Source: a virus. Taken from it: a stretch of DNA of 64,000 nt. Both the position numbers and the translations under genes were made by a program. Of this stretch, positions 54,223-64,000 are shown piece by piece. The DNA lies in IMG/VR virus record IMGVR_UViG_3300032268_000887, positions 1-64,000 of that record. One strand, 5' to 3'. The notes beneath the pieces are model-generated. The model ran no database searches. It was given only the letters and a program-made list of their open reading frames with translations, and had not been told where the DNA came from. The stretch's first letter is position 1. Every line of letters starts with the position of its first letter.

Positions 54223-57200
54223 TTACACCTCCGCCATATATAGTGTCATGCTTGGGCCACTAACATTTCTTTTATAGTCTATGTTATATATAACAAACTG
54301 TTTATTTGAGTCTGAAATTAAATCTACCCCATCTTTGTTGTAATCAATTTTAACTATATCCCCTAGTTGAATTATTGGTAATGAGAATATTTCTGCGCCA
54401 ACTAGTTTTTTAGGTTTCATTGATTTTTCAACAATCCACCCCAAAATATTTTCAGCGTCTGACGATGTTTGAATATATGGAGTTTCTAAAGTAAAACTAC
54501 TAACCCCATAATTTATTCTACTTTGCTTAATTTGATTGTAATCTTGAATGTTTATTAATTCAGACCTAATTGTTGTATTATCTAAATTGTTTGACTCAGA
54601 AAAATTTGACTTTTTATTAAAATAATCATCCACAGATAACGTGTATGTTGTGTCTTGTGTAAATGTTATTCCTTGAATTTTTAAAAAATTTCCTCCAGTT
54701 CCATCTAAGGAAAGTACGGAATCTGTTGCATTAAATACTAAAAATTCTGCTCCGTAAGAGTCTGCTTGAAAACCGGAAACAACGTATCCTTTTATTGTGC
54801 TTGGGGAGGGGGACATTTTTGCATACAACGCTGGATATGCTTTATCATATTTTATATTAAAAGATGCAACTTCTCTAAAAATAGAACCAAACTCATCATA
54901 ATACATGTTGTATCTTGGTGGCTCTAAACTGGATATTCCACTCAAATATGTAGATTGAACAATTCCACTCATTGCATATTTTCTTAGTGCTGAATTGGCG
55001 TTAACCTGGTTTGCTCCAAATACTGAAGATATAGAGTCAGTAACATTAAACACTGTATTCTGAGAATAATTTTCTCCTAAAGCATAAATATTTTCAAACA
55101 TGCATTTTGAAGACCCTCTTACAAAAAGAGAAACATTGTTGTATGCTGGCAAGGGTTCAGCGTCGTCAACTATACCAACTAATTTATTGTTAATATATAA
55201 ATAAAATTTTCTTGTTGTTCCGACATTGGAGTACTCAACTGCTAAGTCATATACGGTTGGATTTTCTTCTCCAGATTTTCTATACTGGCCAGTAAACTTG
55301 CCATCATCTACCAAGACATTAGTTAACCCTGACCAAAGTTTTATTGGTATGGCATTTCCAGAACTATCTTTTTTAATTTTATAAAAAACAATATTTGAAA
55401 TACTGTTTTCAGATGACCCATCAGAATTAACTTTTAAATATGATTCAACATTTTTTTCTGTTAATGCAACTATTTCAAAGTAATAGCCATTATTTGTTTC
55501 TGGGTTGATCATAAGACCAAGACCGCCAGATCCGCCACCAATGCTTGAATTTTGATTTGGCTGTGTTGTTGGCACTTGATAATATGCTGAACTGCCTATT
55601 GGGGTTTGAAGTCTATCTTCATTACTTCCCTGATTTCCAACAATTCTTATTCTAGTTCCAAAATGTTTATAAGAATTGTTTAATGGTTTGTATACATAAG
55701 ATATAAAGTCTATAGGGGTATCTGTAGAGGTAAATGATGGGCCAGACATGACTAAGGCTGAGGACTGCATAGTTCCGCTTTGGGTTGATTGCAGACTATT
55801 AAGTTCTGTCTCTGTTAAATAATTGCTTGCCATAAAATTTCTGACTATGCCAGTTCTTGAAGATTTTTTAGCCAATACGTTATTAATTCCAGCAGCCCCT
55901 TCTGTAAGATTTAGAGGATACTCAATTGTTGAATTGGTTGTAAACAGATATTCCGATTTCATCGTACATCCACGAAGATATGTATTTTCAGTCCAATGAC
56001 TGGATATTCCAGACAAATGTTCGCTAATTAGAGTTCCAAACTGTCCCCTGCCATGTTCAAAAACTGGACCATTTTTTATTTTTGTTTCGCCATCTATTGT
56101 TTCATAATACGGGTTTGCTAAAATTCTAATAAGTCCAGTAGGATATATTTTTCCATTAAAGGGAAGAGATGCCATGTACTCTTGATACTCTTGATTATTT
56201 GATATCCAAACATTTCCAGTTCCTGTTACATTAAACTGGACAGCATCATATCTAAGAATTTCCCCATTAGAATAAAAATAACCTTTGTGTTGAGTTATCC
56301 AATAAATATTTTCTCCAAGATCCACAACATTATTAATAATGGATCTATTGACAACTGACGGAACTAATGCTGGTAAATTAGAATTAATTGGCATAGCGCT
56401 TAGCGCAAGACTTGACTGTTTGGCTACTTGTGAATTTATTGTTTTTAGTACGTCTTGTCCTGATGCTTCCCATAGCAATGATGGTTTATATATCCAAGTT
56501 TTTTCTTTATCAATTAACGTGCTTTGTTTAATCGATCCATAAGATCTTTGTATGTACCTTTGAGTATAATTTATTTTCCCGTCGTTGTATATTTTTTTAT
56601 CATTTGAGGATATAGAAATGATGTTAGGCAATTCTGATGATGTTTGTTTGTTTTTAATTTGACCAAGTTTTGCCTGATTGTTGGTGCCAACTAAAGTAAA
56701 AGATGACTCTCTTTCTCCAGCATTTGGCATTATGTAGTTTTTACTCATAACAGTAAAATTATTGTATTCATCAAAAAACATTGCAGTTTGAGTTGATACG
56801 GCCAAGTCATTTAGAACTTGGGCTAAAGTTTGATCTGGAGCAATAAAGAAAAAGGGAATGGTTGGGTCTTTTTCTAGTCCTATTCTTTTAAATGTATAGT
56901 TAGAAAATCCGACTGAGTCTAGTAATGTCGATATTGCAAAACTTAAAGAAACATCTGTCAATAGCATTCTTGGTGCCGTTTGAGATTCAAAATAAAAATA
57001 AAAATCACGTAATTCAATTGAGACTAAAGAGCCGTCATCGCTTGCTTGTGGAAAATTGTCTGAGTATAATGTTTTTATTGGTACAAAATAATCAATAGTA
57101 AAATCATCATTATATATGTTTTCATAAAAAACAAATTTTATATTTTTATTTAAATAATTTTTTATAATACTGTTTTCATTGTTTTCATTAAAAGATAAGT

Positions 57201-58353
57201 CTTCATCAAAAATAGATATAGTTCCATTTGAGGCAAGTAGTTGTCCTACTGGCATAGCCCCTTGAGACATATCGGACATTGTCTTTGTTATTGAAAAATC
57301 TAAAACGTTGTTTGAAACATTTATAGCAAGTCTTGGAGATATCTCAATTAAATCAAAGACTGAGTCAAATTTATTCATTGATAAAACTACTACTCTTATT
57401 CCGTCAATATATTCAAACTCATTATAAAAAAATGTATTATCACTATTAGTTGTCTTTAGTGGGTTAGAAATTTTTGTAACAAATGGGGTTTCATTGTCAA
57501 CTGTTTCAGATTTTAAAAACCATTCATTGTTTAAATATGATAATTCTAAATATCCATCTGGACCAATAATATCAGAACCATCTGCTCTTGTATCATTTTG
57601 ATTAATACTTAAAATATCTATCCAGTTATTATTCTTTAAAACTTGTATTTTAAATCTATTTGGAACGGTTTTATTTTCATTGCCATAAAATGGACTAGAG
57701 TTTGTTCCAAGAATATCTTGAAAATTTCCTGGATCTTCTTGTCCTACGTTAGTTTGCATTTTTATTACAATTCTGTTGCAAGGAACGCTTTCTTTATAGA
57801 CTACAAAGGGGCATGAGTCTTCTATATAATTAATGCCATTTACTTTGTTGTTTGCAATTCCCCTCTCAATTCCATCTTCTTTTCTATAGGATGTCCAATA
57901 TTTAAAAATATCATTTCTTGAAGACATGTAGTATCTTGGGGCATTATTTCCAAACATAACATTTGTTGGTATATATTTTTTAGTAAAAAAAGACATCTTA
58001 TTAATGCCAGACCTTGGTCTAAAAGGTTTAATACAATCTTCTAGCGAGTAATATAAAGATCTTTTTTGGTCTAAAGATTTAAAAATTTGTGGAGTAGCGT
58101 CAGTATTATATGTATTTTGTTTTTGTTCATAAGACAATTCGGCATCTGTATAATAGTCTCCGCTATCTTCTAAATCAAAAGTATTTGGAATATTTCTATA
58201 AATGCTAGAATTGTTTTGTGGTCTATATCTATAATTTCCTATCTTTTTTATATTGCCAGGAGTATTCATATTCCATTCAGCAATAACAATTGACCTCAAA
58301 GAAACATCGCTAGATGTTTTTAAATAATCTACAAGATCGCTATTACTAAACAT
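54223..58353 (-). CDS. Large minor tail protein, 1376 aa
   Basis: 1376 residues. N-terminal SDVSLRSIVIAEWNMN recurs in actinophage minor tail proteins. The central part is rich in strands, with segments such as FKIQVLKNNNWIDIL and a possible concanavalin-like LYINNKLVGIVDDA region, and the end has NYGVSSFTLETPYIQTSSD. Together with 58355-58957 it likely forms the tail tip. No depolymerase motif. Confidence 0.65.
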   Translation of the reverse strand: MFSNSDLVDYLKTSSDVSLRSIVIAEWNMNTPGNIKKIGNYRYRPQNNSSIYRNIPNTFDLEDSGDYYTDAELSYEQKQNTYNTDATPQIFKSLDQKRSLYYSLEDCIKPFRPRSGINKMSFFTKKYIPTNVMFGNNAPRYYMSSRNDIFKYWTSYRKEDGIERGIANNKVNGINYIEDSCPFVVYKESVPCNRIVIKMQTNVGQEDPGNFQDILGTNSSPFYGNENKTVPNRFKIQVLKNNNWIDILSINQNDTRADGSDIIGPDGYLELSYLNNEWFLKSETVDNETPFVTKISNPLKTTNSDNTFFYNEFEYIDGIRVVVLSMNKFDSVFDLIEISPRLAINVSNNVLDFSITKTMSDMSQGAMPVGQLLASNGTISIFDEDLSFNENNENSIIKNYLNKNIKFVFYENIYNDDFTIDYFVPIKTLYSDNFPQASDDGSLVSIELRDFYFYFESQTAPRMLLTDVSLSFAISTLLDSVGFSNYTFKRIGLEKDPTIPFFFIAPDQTLAQVLNDLAVSTQTAMFFDEYNNFTVMSKNYIMPNAGERESSFTLVGTNNQAKLGQIKNKQTSSELPNIISISSNDKKIYNDGKINYTQRYIQRSYGSIKQSTLIDKEKTWIYKPSLLWEASGQDVLKTINSQVAKQSSLALSAMPINSNLPALVPSVVNRSIINNVVDLGENIYWITQHKGYFYSNGEILRYDAVQFNVTGTGNVWISNNQEYQEYMASLPFNGKIYPTGLIRILANPYYETIDGETKIKNGPVFEHGRGQFGTLISEHLSGISSHWTENTYLRGCTMKSEYLFTTNSTIEYPLNLTEGAAGINNVLAKKSSRTGIVRNFMASNYLTETELNSLQSTQSGTMQSSALVMSGPSFTSTDTPIDFISYVYKPLNNSYKHFGTRIRIVGNQGSNEDRLQTPIGSSAYYQVPTTQPNQNSSIGGGSGGLGLMINPETNNGYYFEIVALTEKNVESYLKVNSDGSSENSISNIVFYKIKKDSSGNAIPIKLWSGLTNVLVDDGKFTGQYRKSGEENPTVYDLAVEYSNVGTTRKFYLYINNKLVGIVDDAEPLPAYNNVSLFVRGSSKCMFENIYALGENYSQNTVFNVTDSISSVFGANQVNANSALRKYAMSGIVQSTYLSGISSLEPPRYNMYYDEFGSIFREVASFNIKYDKAYPALYAKMSPSPSTIKGYVVSGFQADSYGAEFLVFNATDSVLSLDGTGGNFLKIQGITFTQDTTYTLSVDDYFNKKSNFSESNNLDNTTIRSELINIQDYNQIKQSRINYGVSSFTLETPYIQTSSDAENILGWIVEKSMKPKKLVGAEIFSLPIIQLGDIVKIDYNKDGVDLISDSNKQFVIYNIDYKRNVSGPSMTLYMAEV

Positions 58354-58354
58354 G

Positions 58355-58957
58355 TTAAACTTCTTCTAGCGTTAAATTAATATTCCATAGGTCATGAGTA
58401 GTTGATCCTCTTTTTACTACAGAGTAAGAAAAATCTGTAAAATACATTTGAATTATTTGATTGTATTTAGTGTTATCATCATATTTATCATATGCCAAAT
58501 AGACCCAAAAAGGACCTTTATGATTTTCGTACCACTCTAATAATTCTAATCCGCCAGCGCCACCATCAACAGTAAATTCATCGGTAGTTCCCTTAAGAGA
58601 TGTTAGGCCTGATGTATCAAATGCTGGGTTATCAGCGTATGCTTTTGATGGTAACATTTGCCAAGATGTTGATAAACTAATCTTATCTGCAATGTTATAT
58701 GCCCTCATATTTCCATTGATCATTCTTTCTCTTTTTTGTATTCTTTCTTGACTAAAGGCTAGTTCAGCCCTATTATGATCCGACAAAATTAAAAATGTAT
58801 TCTGTTCATCTGTTGGAACCCCCGCTAAATCTGATCCAATTTCATATCCGTCTGGATAATAAAATCCGCTAGATAAAGTTCCTGAATTTTCAGACCAAAG
58901 CATTGCTTGCGGAAGTCCATACTTACGTCTACCTGCTAAATATGCTGAGTTAGCCAT
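58355..58957 (-). CDS. Distal tail/tail-tip protein, 200 aa
   Basis: 200 residues. AYLAGRRKYGLPQAML, then LSDHNRAELAF and KGPFWVYLAYDK; the mix of strands and a conserved RKYG start resembles tail-tip proteins between the tape measure and the minor tail protein. Coupled to both neighbours. Confidence 0.55.
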   Translation of the reverse strand: MANSAYLAGRRKYGLPQAMLWSENSGTLSSGFYYPDGYEIGSDLAGVPTDEQNTFLILSDHNRAELAFSQERIQKRERMINGNMRAYNIADKISLSTSWQMLPSKAYADNPAFDTSGLTSLKGTTDEFTVDGGAGGLELLEWYENHKGPFWVYLAYDKYDDNTKYNQIIQMYFTDFSYSVVKRGSTTHDLWNINLTLEEV

Positions 58958-61900
58958 TAGTATGTATTCCCCCTCAATCTTCTAGCATCCATTTGTCTAA
59001 TTTGTGTAATTACTGTTCTTGCAATATCATCTGGACTTGCAGAGGTATCATTTACCCCCACACTTAGACTATAATTATACACTGAAGTGTTGTTGTTATT
59101 TACTGAATTATTATTAATTGCTGTGACTGTAGGAGTTCCTCCAAGAGACAAACTGTCTGGATATTTGGACTCATTTATTCTTTCTAGTAATGGCCCAAAT
59201 TTTTGTGAAGCAGCCCTATTCATAACAAACTCTCCTGGGGTAAGCATTGCACGAACGCTGTCCGTCATTCCGGATCCAGAAACTGAGCCTCCTGATGAAT
59301 ATTTCTTTATAAACCCACCGTACATGTTTCTTTCTCCTGCACGAAAATTTTGATATGCTGCATTATTTTTATATCCTGCCCCTAATGCGCTTGCTGTTAT
59401 GTTTGCGTCTGGGGCCTGTGTGCCAGCCTTTATTGCTGATGAAATTGGCGTACCTACTGTATTAACACTTAATGTTATATTTTTATCTTTAATATCGTCC
59501 CAAAGTTTTTTAATTGCAGCAACAATACCTTCTCCAATTTTAAATCTATCATTGGTTTTATCTGCTTCAAATGCTGCCGCTTGTATAGCCAGTTGTTGAT
59601 TTTCCCATGCTGTTCTTGCTGTATCAATATTTTTAATTCTTGCATCCAAAGCATCTCTAAGCGGTTGTAACTCATTAACCTGATAATTATAGTTTTTATC
59701 TTGTAGCGCTGTAATTTCAGCAATTATTGGTAATCTTTTTTGTTCAAGATTATATATTTTTTCTTCAATTTGCGCCCTAGTAAATCCTCCTGCTGTAAGT
59801 GCTGAAATTTCTGATTCTTTTGCTGTCTGTAAAGCATTAGAACTTATCTGTATGGCATTTGCAGCATCGGTAGCACGCATTTCTTGTGCTGCTCTTGCTG
59901 CAGCAGAAATATCTCCACTTGTTAAAGCATCTGCAAGATTTAATCTTCCTCTTTCTTGTTCAGCAATTTCTTGATTAAGACTAGATATTTTTTCAAGTGC
60001 TTTTTCTTGTTTATCATATTTTTTATTAATATCATCTGCAGCCTTATTAATTATTGCTAAGTCTTGATTAAGTTTTTCAATTGGTCTGTCATAATCCATC
60101 TCAATGCTGCGTTGCTTAATGTCGATTAATTTTTCGTTAGCATCAATAAGTCCGTTAACTCTATCAATTTCTGGTTGAGCAGCAGCCCTTGCTTGTTTTT
60201 CAAGGAAGTCATAATATTTCATTGCCTTATTCATTTGAATATCAAAGGCTTTTTCTGGGTCAGTGTCTTCTAATAATTTTTGTTCTGCAGCCACTCTTTC
60301 ATTATATTTTGCAATTAACTTATCCTGTAACTCAATACTTTTTGCCTGTTGTAGGTCATACATAAATTGTTCATCGCTCATCATTTCTAAAGAGTCTGCA
60401 ACAGAAACTCCAGCCTCTCTAAGCCTAATAAAACCTTCTGTCTGCATCTTTATTGCGGTTATTGCTGTATCAGCCTCTGCAGCAAAACCACCTAAGCCTG
60501 CTTCTTGCATAAGTTGCATAGCCTTTTCTCCAACAGGAGTAAGTTCTACGAATCCCTCTTTAAGTTTTGCAACATTAAGGTATGCTGCTTGAGTTTTATT
60601 GTCTAATCCTTCAATAAAATTAACAAAGTCAAGGTTTGCACCCATGTCATTAAGTTGTTGAATAACACCAGTGAATTTTGTCATATCTCCGCCAGACTCT
60701 TTAAATATTCTATTAAGTTCTCCTATTCCACCTTCTGCATCAATACCTGCATCCCTTGTCATTTTTAATTTTCTTAAAAGATCGTCAAGGGTTGTATCTC
60801 GATCGCCACCGCCTAAGCCAGCACCGCCTGGTTGATTGCCTGAACTTGTTTTTTCTTTAGGAAGATATTCTTTTGTTGCTTTTGCAGCACCTTTATCACT
60901 TATTTTATATGAATATACTTTTTCTCCTTCTTTGTCTACACCTTCTATTTTTTCTATAGATCCTGCACCTTCTGCAATGAGTTGGCTTTCTTTTATATCT
61001 CTTCCTATACCCGTTAAACCAACTAGTTGATCGTCTATGTTTTGTGCTGCTGCTGCATTGGCTGAAGCCAGATCTGCATACCTTGTTTCACGAATTGTTA
61101 CAAATTTAGAAATTGCTTCTTTTTGTATTGAGTCTGGTAAAGCATCAAAATCTTTCCATTGTGACATTAAAAGTTCTAGTGACTTTTCGTCAAGTCCAGT
61201 TCCATTAAGTGCACCATCTTTAAGAGATTGTATAATAATCTTTTTAGATAATTTTTTAGGTAATTTTTCTACAATTGATAGTTTATCTGCTAACTTTACT
61301 AGTCCATCATATCCAACAGTCTCTATATATGCAGACATATTTACTTCATGACCATCTAATACTTGCAGTGCAGCAAGTGCTTCTCCAATTTTATCAAAAG
61401 TTGCAGGATCAGAGTTTATAATTTGTGTAGATATCTTAACTGCTTTTTCTTTATCTAAATCAAGACCTGTAAAAAAGTCTAGCATTGCTACAGTTTTTTC
61501 TGATCCCTGTTTTCTAATTCCAAGGGCAAGTGTTTGTTGTAACTCTGGCAATTTGCCTGCAAATAAATCTAGCAAGGCATTACTTTGCTCTGGATTTAAA
61601 ATTTTATTTTTCAATAACAAAGACATTTGAACTTCAAGTTCTTGGGCTTTTTCTGCTGATCCAAAACCACTTTTTGTTTTTCCACCATCAAGTAGGGAAA
61701 GACCGCCGGTTAAATCACTTAATTTAGAAAGACGTTTTAATGCATTGCTAGCAAGGCCTTCATACTCTGTACCTTTATATGCATCTTTTACTGTTGATTT
61801 AAGAGAGTCAAAATATGCGTCTTCTCGCATATTTGTATCGTTAAATGGCAAATCAATAGCAAATTGATCTTTAGTCTGAATCCTTGTTTTAAATATTTCT

Positions 61901-64000
61901 ATTTCTTTTTGTAGCCTATCGGATAACATGGTATTAATTTTTGAAACATCTGTTGCTTGATTTGTTTCTAAATCTGATATTTGTTGTTTTATTTGAAGTT
62001 GTTTTTCAAGGCTTGCTGTTGTTTCTAATTGCTTGTTTAGTAAATCAATTTGTTTTTGATACATCATGTTGGTCGCATCTGCTTGAGCCTGTATGATTTC
62101 TAAGTTATTTGCACCAACTGCTGCAATTCTTGCTGCTTCATTTCTTCCGGTAGTCGATCCAGACTCTGCTTTTGATAACCTTGTTAATTCTTTATCTGTT
62201 CGCTTAATAGCCTGAGCAATAATTTGTGTTCTAATTCTTAATGGGTCTTTTGCTAAATCTTCTCCATTTGGACCTATAATTGATCTAATATTTCCTTTAA
62301 TTTCAATGCCATATTTTTGATTTCCAAGTTGAATGCCTATTTGTTCTGCTATTCCCTCTGCTTGTTCGGCAGTTAAAACACCATCAGATACATATGTTGA
62401 TAGTTGTAATGCAAAGTCTGATGCTGCTTGTTTTGATCCAAACTTTTCCATATTTTCAACAAAACCTTTAACCATGTTTTTGCCAAGATCGGATTGTAAG
62501 AATTTATCTCCAAACATTGAACCTGCTCTTTGAGCATCATTATATGCTCCAAAAGAGCCAGATCTTCTCCTTCTTTCCATTATTTGCGAAGCACCGACTG
62601 CTCCTGTTATTTTTCCAACTTCTTCCATTTTCTGTGCTGTTCCAGATGTTGCTTTTACGAACTCTGCTTGTTTCTTTGCGCTTTGTTCTAAATTTTTACT
62701 TAATAATAAAAATCCCCCAGCAAGTGCTGCTGCAGCGGCTGCTGCTGCGACATATGGGTTCATTAGCATTGGGAGCATTGATGTTACAGCAGATGCACCC
62801 ATTAATCCCATACCCAAATTATTATTGCCAGTCATAAATGCACCCATAGAGGCCATACCTAACGCACCCGCTGCTGGTCCCGCAACAGATCCAACTCTTT
62901 GTGCACGTTGTGCCCTTTGTTCACGTTTTAGATCTTTAGCACTTTGTGTTGTTGGCTGTGTTAGTTTATCTGTTGCCTCTGTGTTTGCATTTAATGATGT
63001 AATTAACTGTTGAAGTTGTGTGCCAGGAACATTTATATTTGGAGCAATACTGCTCATTGGGGCAACATTGCCCATTTTAAATCCTGATCCTGGCGTAGTA
63101 ACAGAAGGATTCACCCATCCACCATCTGCGCCTAAAGCAAAACTTCCAGGGCCTTTAAATCCAGGCCTAGGAATAACTCTCATAACCTTTGACGCATCCA
63201 AAAGACGAGTATCTCGCTTACTTCCACCTATTTGTGTTGTATCTTTTGTTTTAGAGTTTCCAGTTGATGGTGTTACTTGACTTGCTCTTCCTTTATTGTC
63301 TATAACGCCTTCTCCCGGAGCCACAGCAATTTTAGGCTTTGTGCCACCTCTCATTGCCTCAAGTAAGGCGTTGTCTTCTCTATCGTAACGGGCCTGCTGA
63401 ATTCTACGTATGTCATCTACTATAGTGCTTCCTGTTTTTCCTGCTACAGTAGATGCTGTAGGTTGGTACCCTTGTGCCAAAGATTTATCTGAAAAATAAA
63501 TTCTATTGGCTTTTGATCCACGGCCAAGACTTACTTCTTTTCCATCGTTAGTTTTAATAATAAGACTTTTTGTTGCTGTTGCTCCAGATTGTCTTTGTCT
63601 TGTTTCCACTCTAAAGTCTTTAATAATCCCAGCACGTTTTGCTTGTTCTAAAACTTTAGCGCTAGTCTCAGGAGTAGATCCTAATCCTCTTCCTAAAGAG
63701 TATCCCCCAATTCTGTCATACTGACTTAGCATTTTTTGATATGCTGGAGTAGATTTAATATTGTCAGGAACATTCTTAAAAGCATTTTCTATAACGGCAT
63801 CAGTAACTCTTGGAGATCTTCTTATTTGATCCATCATTGCTGAATCAATTGATTGGGCTTGTGCTGAAGTTAATCCTGAAGGTGCCCACTTATTTGGGCG
63901 ACTTGTCCATTCTCTTTCAAAATCGATTAAAGACACACCATTCTTTGTTGCCAAACCTTTATTTAGGTTAGGATCAAATGAAAGTGCTAAGGAGCCATAT
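58957..64000 (-). CDS. Tape-measure protein (5' end outside the window)
   Basis: The frame is open to the right edge: at least 1680 residues. TTG at 63954 is not a natural start, because the frame continues upstream without a stop (GSLALSFDPNLNKG precedes it). A Gly/Ala/hydrophobic region (MNPYVAAAAAAAALAGGF) is followed by long helical coils, and the C-terminal region has GSVSGSGMTDSVRAMLTPGEFV, the usual tape-measure C-terminal motif. It sets tail length and is ejected with DNA. Length suggests a tail of roughly 250 nm by the common 1.5 angstrom per residue rule. Confidence 0.9.
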   Translation of the reverse strand, partial: YGSLALSFDPNLNKGLATKNGVSLIDFEREWTSRPNKWAPSGLTSAQAQSIDSAMMDQIRRSPRVTDAVIENAFKNVPDNIKSTPAYQKMLSQYDRIGGYSLGRGLGSTPETSAKVLEQAKRAGIIKDFRVETRQRQSGATATKSLIIKTNDGKEVSLGRGSKANRIYFSDKSLAQGYQPTASTVAGKTGSTIVDDIRRIQQARYDREDNALLEAMRGGTKPKIAVAPGEGVIDNKGRASQVTPSTGNSKTKDTTQIGGSKRDTRLLDASKVMRVIPRPGFKGPGSFALGADGGWVNPSVTTPGSGFKMGNVAPMSSIAPNINVPGTQLQQLITSLNANTEATDKLTQPTTQSAKDLKREQRAQRAQRVGSVAGPAAGALGMASMGAFMTGNNNLGMGLMGASAVTSMLPMLMNPYVAAAAAAAALAGGFLLLSKNLEQSAKKQAEFVKATSGTAQKMEEVGKITGAVGASQIMERRRRSGSFGAYNDAQRAGSMFGDKFLQSDLGKNMVKGFVENMEKFGSKQAASDFALQLSTYVSDGVLTAEQAEGIAEQIGIQLGNQKYGIEIKGNIRSIIGPNGEDLAKDPLRIRTQIIAQAIKRTDKELTRLSKAESGSTTGRNEAARIAAVGANNLEIIQAQADATNMMYQKQIDLLNKQLETTASLEKQLQIKQQISDLETNQATDVSKINTMLSDRLQKEIEIFKTRIQTKDQFAIDLPFNDTNMREDAYFDSLKSTVKDAYKGTEYEGLASNALKRLSKLSDLTGGLSLLDGGKTKSGFGSAEKAQELEVQMSLLLKNKILNPEQSNALLDLFAGKLPELQQTLALGIRKQGSEKTVAMLDFFTGLDLDKEKAVKISTQIINSDPATFDKIGEALAALQVLDGHEVNMSAYIETVGYDGLVKLADKLSIVEKLPKKLSKKIIIQSLKDGALNGTGLDEKSLELLMSQWKDFDALPDSIQKEAISKFVTIRETRYADLASANAAAAQNIDDQLVGLTGIGRDIKESQLIAEGAGSIEKIEGVDKEGEKVYSYKISDKGAAKATKEYLPKEKTSSGNQPGGAGLGGGDRDTTLDDLLRKLKMTRDAGIDAEGGIGELNRIFKESGGDMTKFTGVIQQLNDMGANLDFVNFIEGLDNKTQAAYLNVAKLKEGFVELTPVGEKAMQLMQEAGLGGFAAEADTAITAIKMQTEGFIRLREAGVSVADSLEMMSDEQFMYDLQQAKSIELQDKLIAKYNERVAAEQKLLEDTDPEKAFDIQMNKAMKYYDFLEKQARAAAQPEIDRVNGLIDANEKLIDIKQRSIEMDYDRPIEKLNQDLAIINKAADDINKKYDKQEKALEKISSLNQEIAEQERGRLNLADALTSGDISAAARAAQEMRATDAANAIQISSNALQTAKESEISALTAGGFTRAQIEEKIYNLEQKRLPIIAEITALQDKNYNYQVNELQPLRDALDARIKNIDTARTAWENQQLAIQAAAFEADKTNDRFKIGEGIVAAIKKLWDDIKDKNITLSVNTVGTPISSAIKAGTQAPDANITASALGAGYKNNAAYQNFRAGERNMYGGFIKKYSSGGSVSGSGMTDSVRAMLTPGEFVMNRAASQKFGPLLERINESKYPDSLSLGGTPTVTAINNNSVNNNNTSVYNYSLSVGVNDTSASPDDIARTVITQIRQMDARRLRGNTY

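Noticed and set aside
63000-63954. TTG at 63954 as tape-measure start
   Set aside because: The frame stays open to the window edge and no ribosome site is convincing, so the gene continues outside.

Overview
This window looks like part of the genome of a tailed bacteriophage of an actinobacterium, and the best guess is a freshwater host of the acI / Nanopelagicales type. The phage part rests on a large terminase, a probable small terminase, a tape-measure protein, tail proteins, a CHAP endolysin and a compact phage-type replication set. The actinobacterial host is inferred from a WhiB protein and from two secreted proteins (a serine protease at 6876-7874 and an S-layer-like protein at 31886-33484). 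Their C-terminal ends resemble, from memory and without a search, the tails of surface proteins of freshwater actinobacteria. The DNA is AT-rich throughout, and nearly all genes are packed and translationally coupled (ATGA, TAATG). No integrase, capsid, portal or CRISPR array was seen.

Layout. 1-17 kb: a patchwork of short operons on both strands. It holds a nucleotidyltransferase, an RsmI-like methyltransferase, a probable structured RNA with a consensus promoter (1722-1855), many Fe(II)/2-oxoglutarate dioxygenase-like proteins, paired methyltransferases, an SGNH-like protein, a secreted protease, WhiB and several tiny zinc-ribbon proteins. 17-21 kb: Hsp20, a thermonuclease, a two-domain glycosyltransferase, a Stealth-like protein and four tRNA genes (Gly, CAU, Glu, Asn). 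21.8-28.9 kb: one long leftward operon that starts with a lipoprotein, a holin-like protein and the endolysin. It continues through a proteasome-beta-like peptidase, a carbamoyltransferase, two members of a conserved phage family, a glycosyltransferase and another dioxygenase. 29-33.5 kb: a small membrane protein and two large secreted surface proteins, with a strong leftward terminator at 31826-31866. 33.5-51.4 kb: terminase subunits, then recombination and replication genes (RuvC, Cas4-like nuclease, PD-(D/E)XK nuclease, RecA, DnaE, probable SSB, primase, DnaB). Three more dioxygenase genes are embedded there, one a tandem two-domain fusion. 51.4-64 kb: tail genes, ending in a tape-measure gene cut by the right edge.

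How it fits together. The right half is an ordinary replication, packaging and tail programme read leftward. The left half is accessory. Glycosyltransferases, a carbamoyltransferase, methyltransferases, SGNH-like proteins and about a dozen dioxygenases suggest heavy modification of a glycan, a surface polymer or a virion component. The secreted S-layer-like and protease genes suggest remodelling of the infected cell surface.

Two signals run across the whole window. First, many genes have a -10 hexamer ending exactly six bases before the start codon and no Shine-Dalgarno sequence, which predicts leaderless mRNAs. Second, gene families are expanded: five prolyl-hydroxylase-like and seven HWR-type dioxygenase domains, three copies of a DUF6065-like family, two of a methyltransferase and two of an SGNH-like protein.
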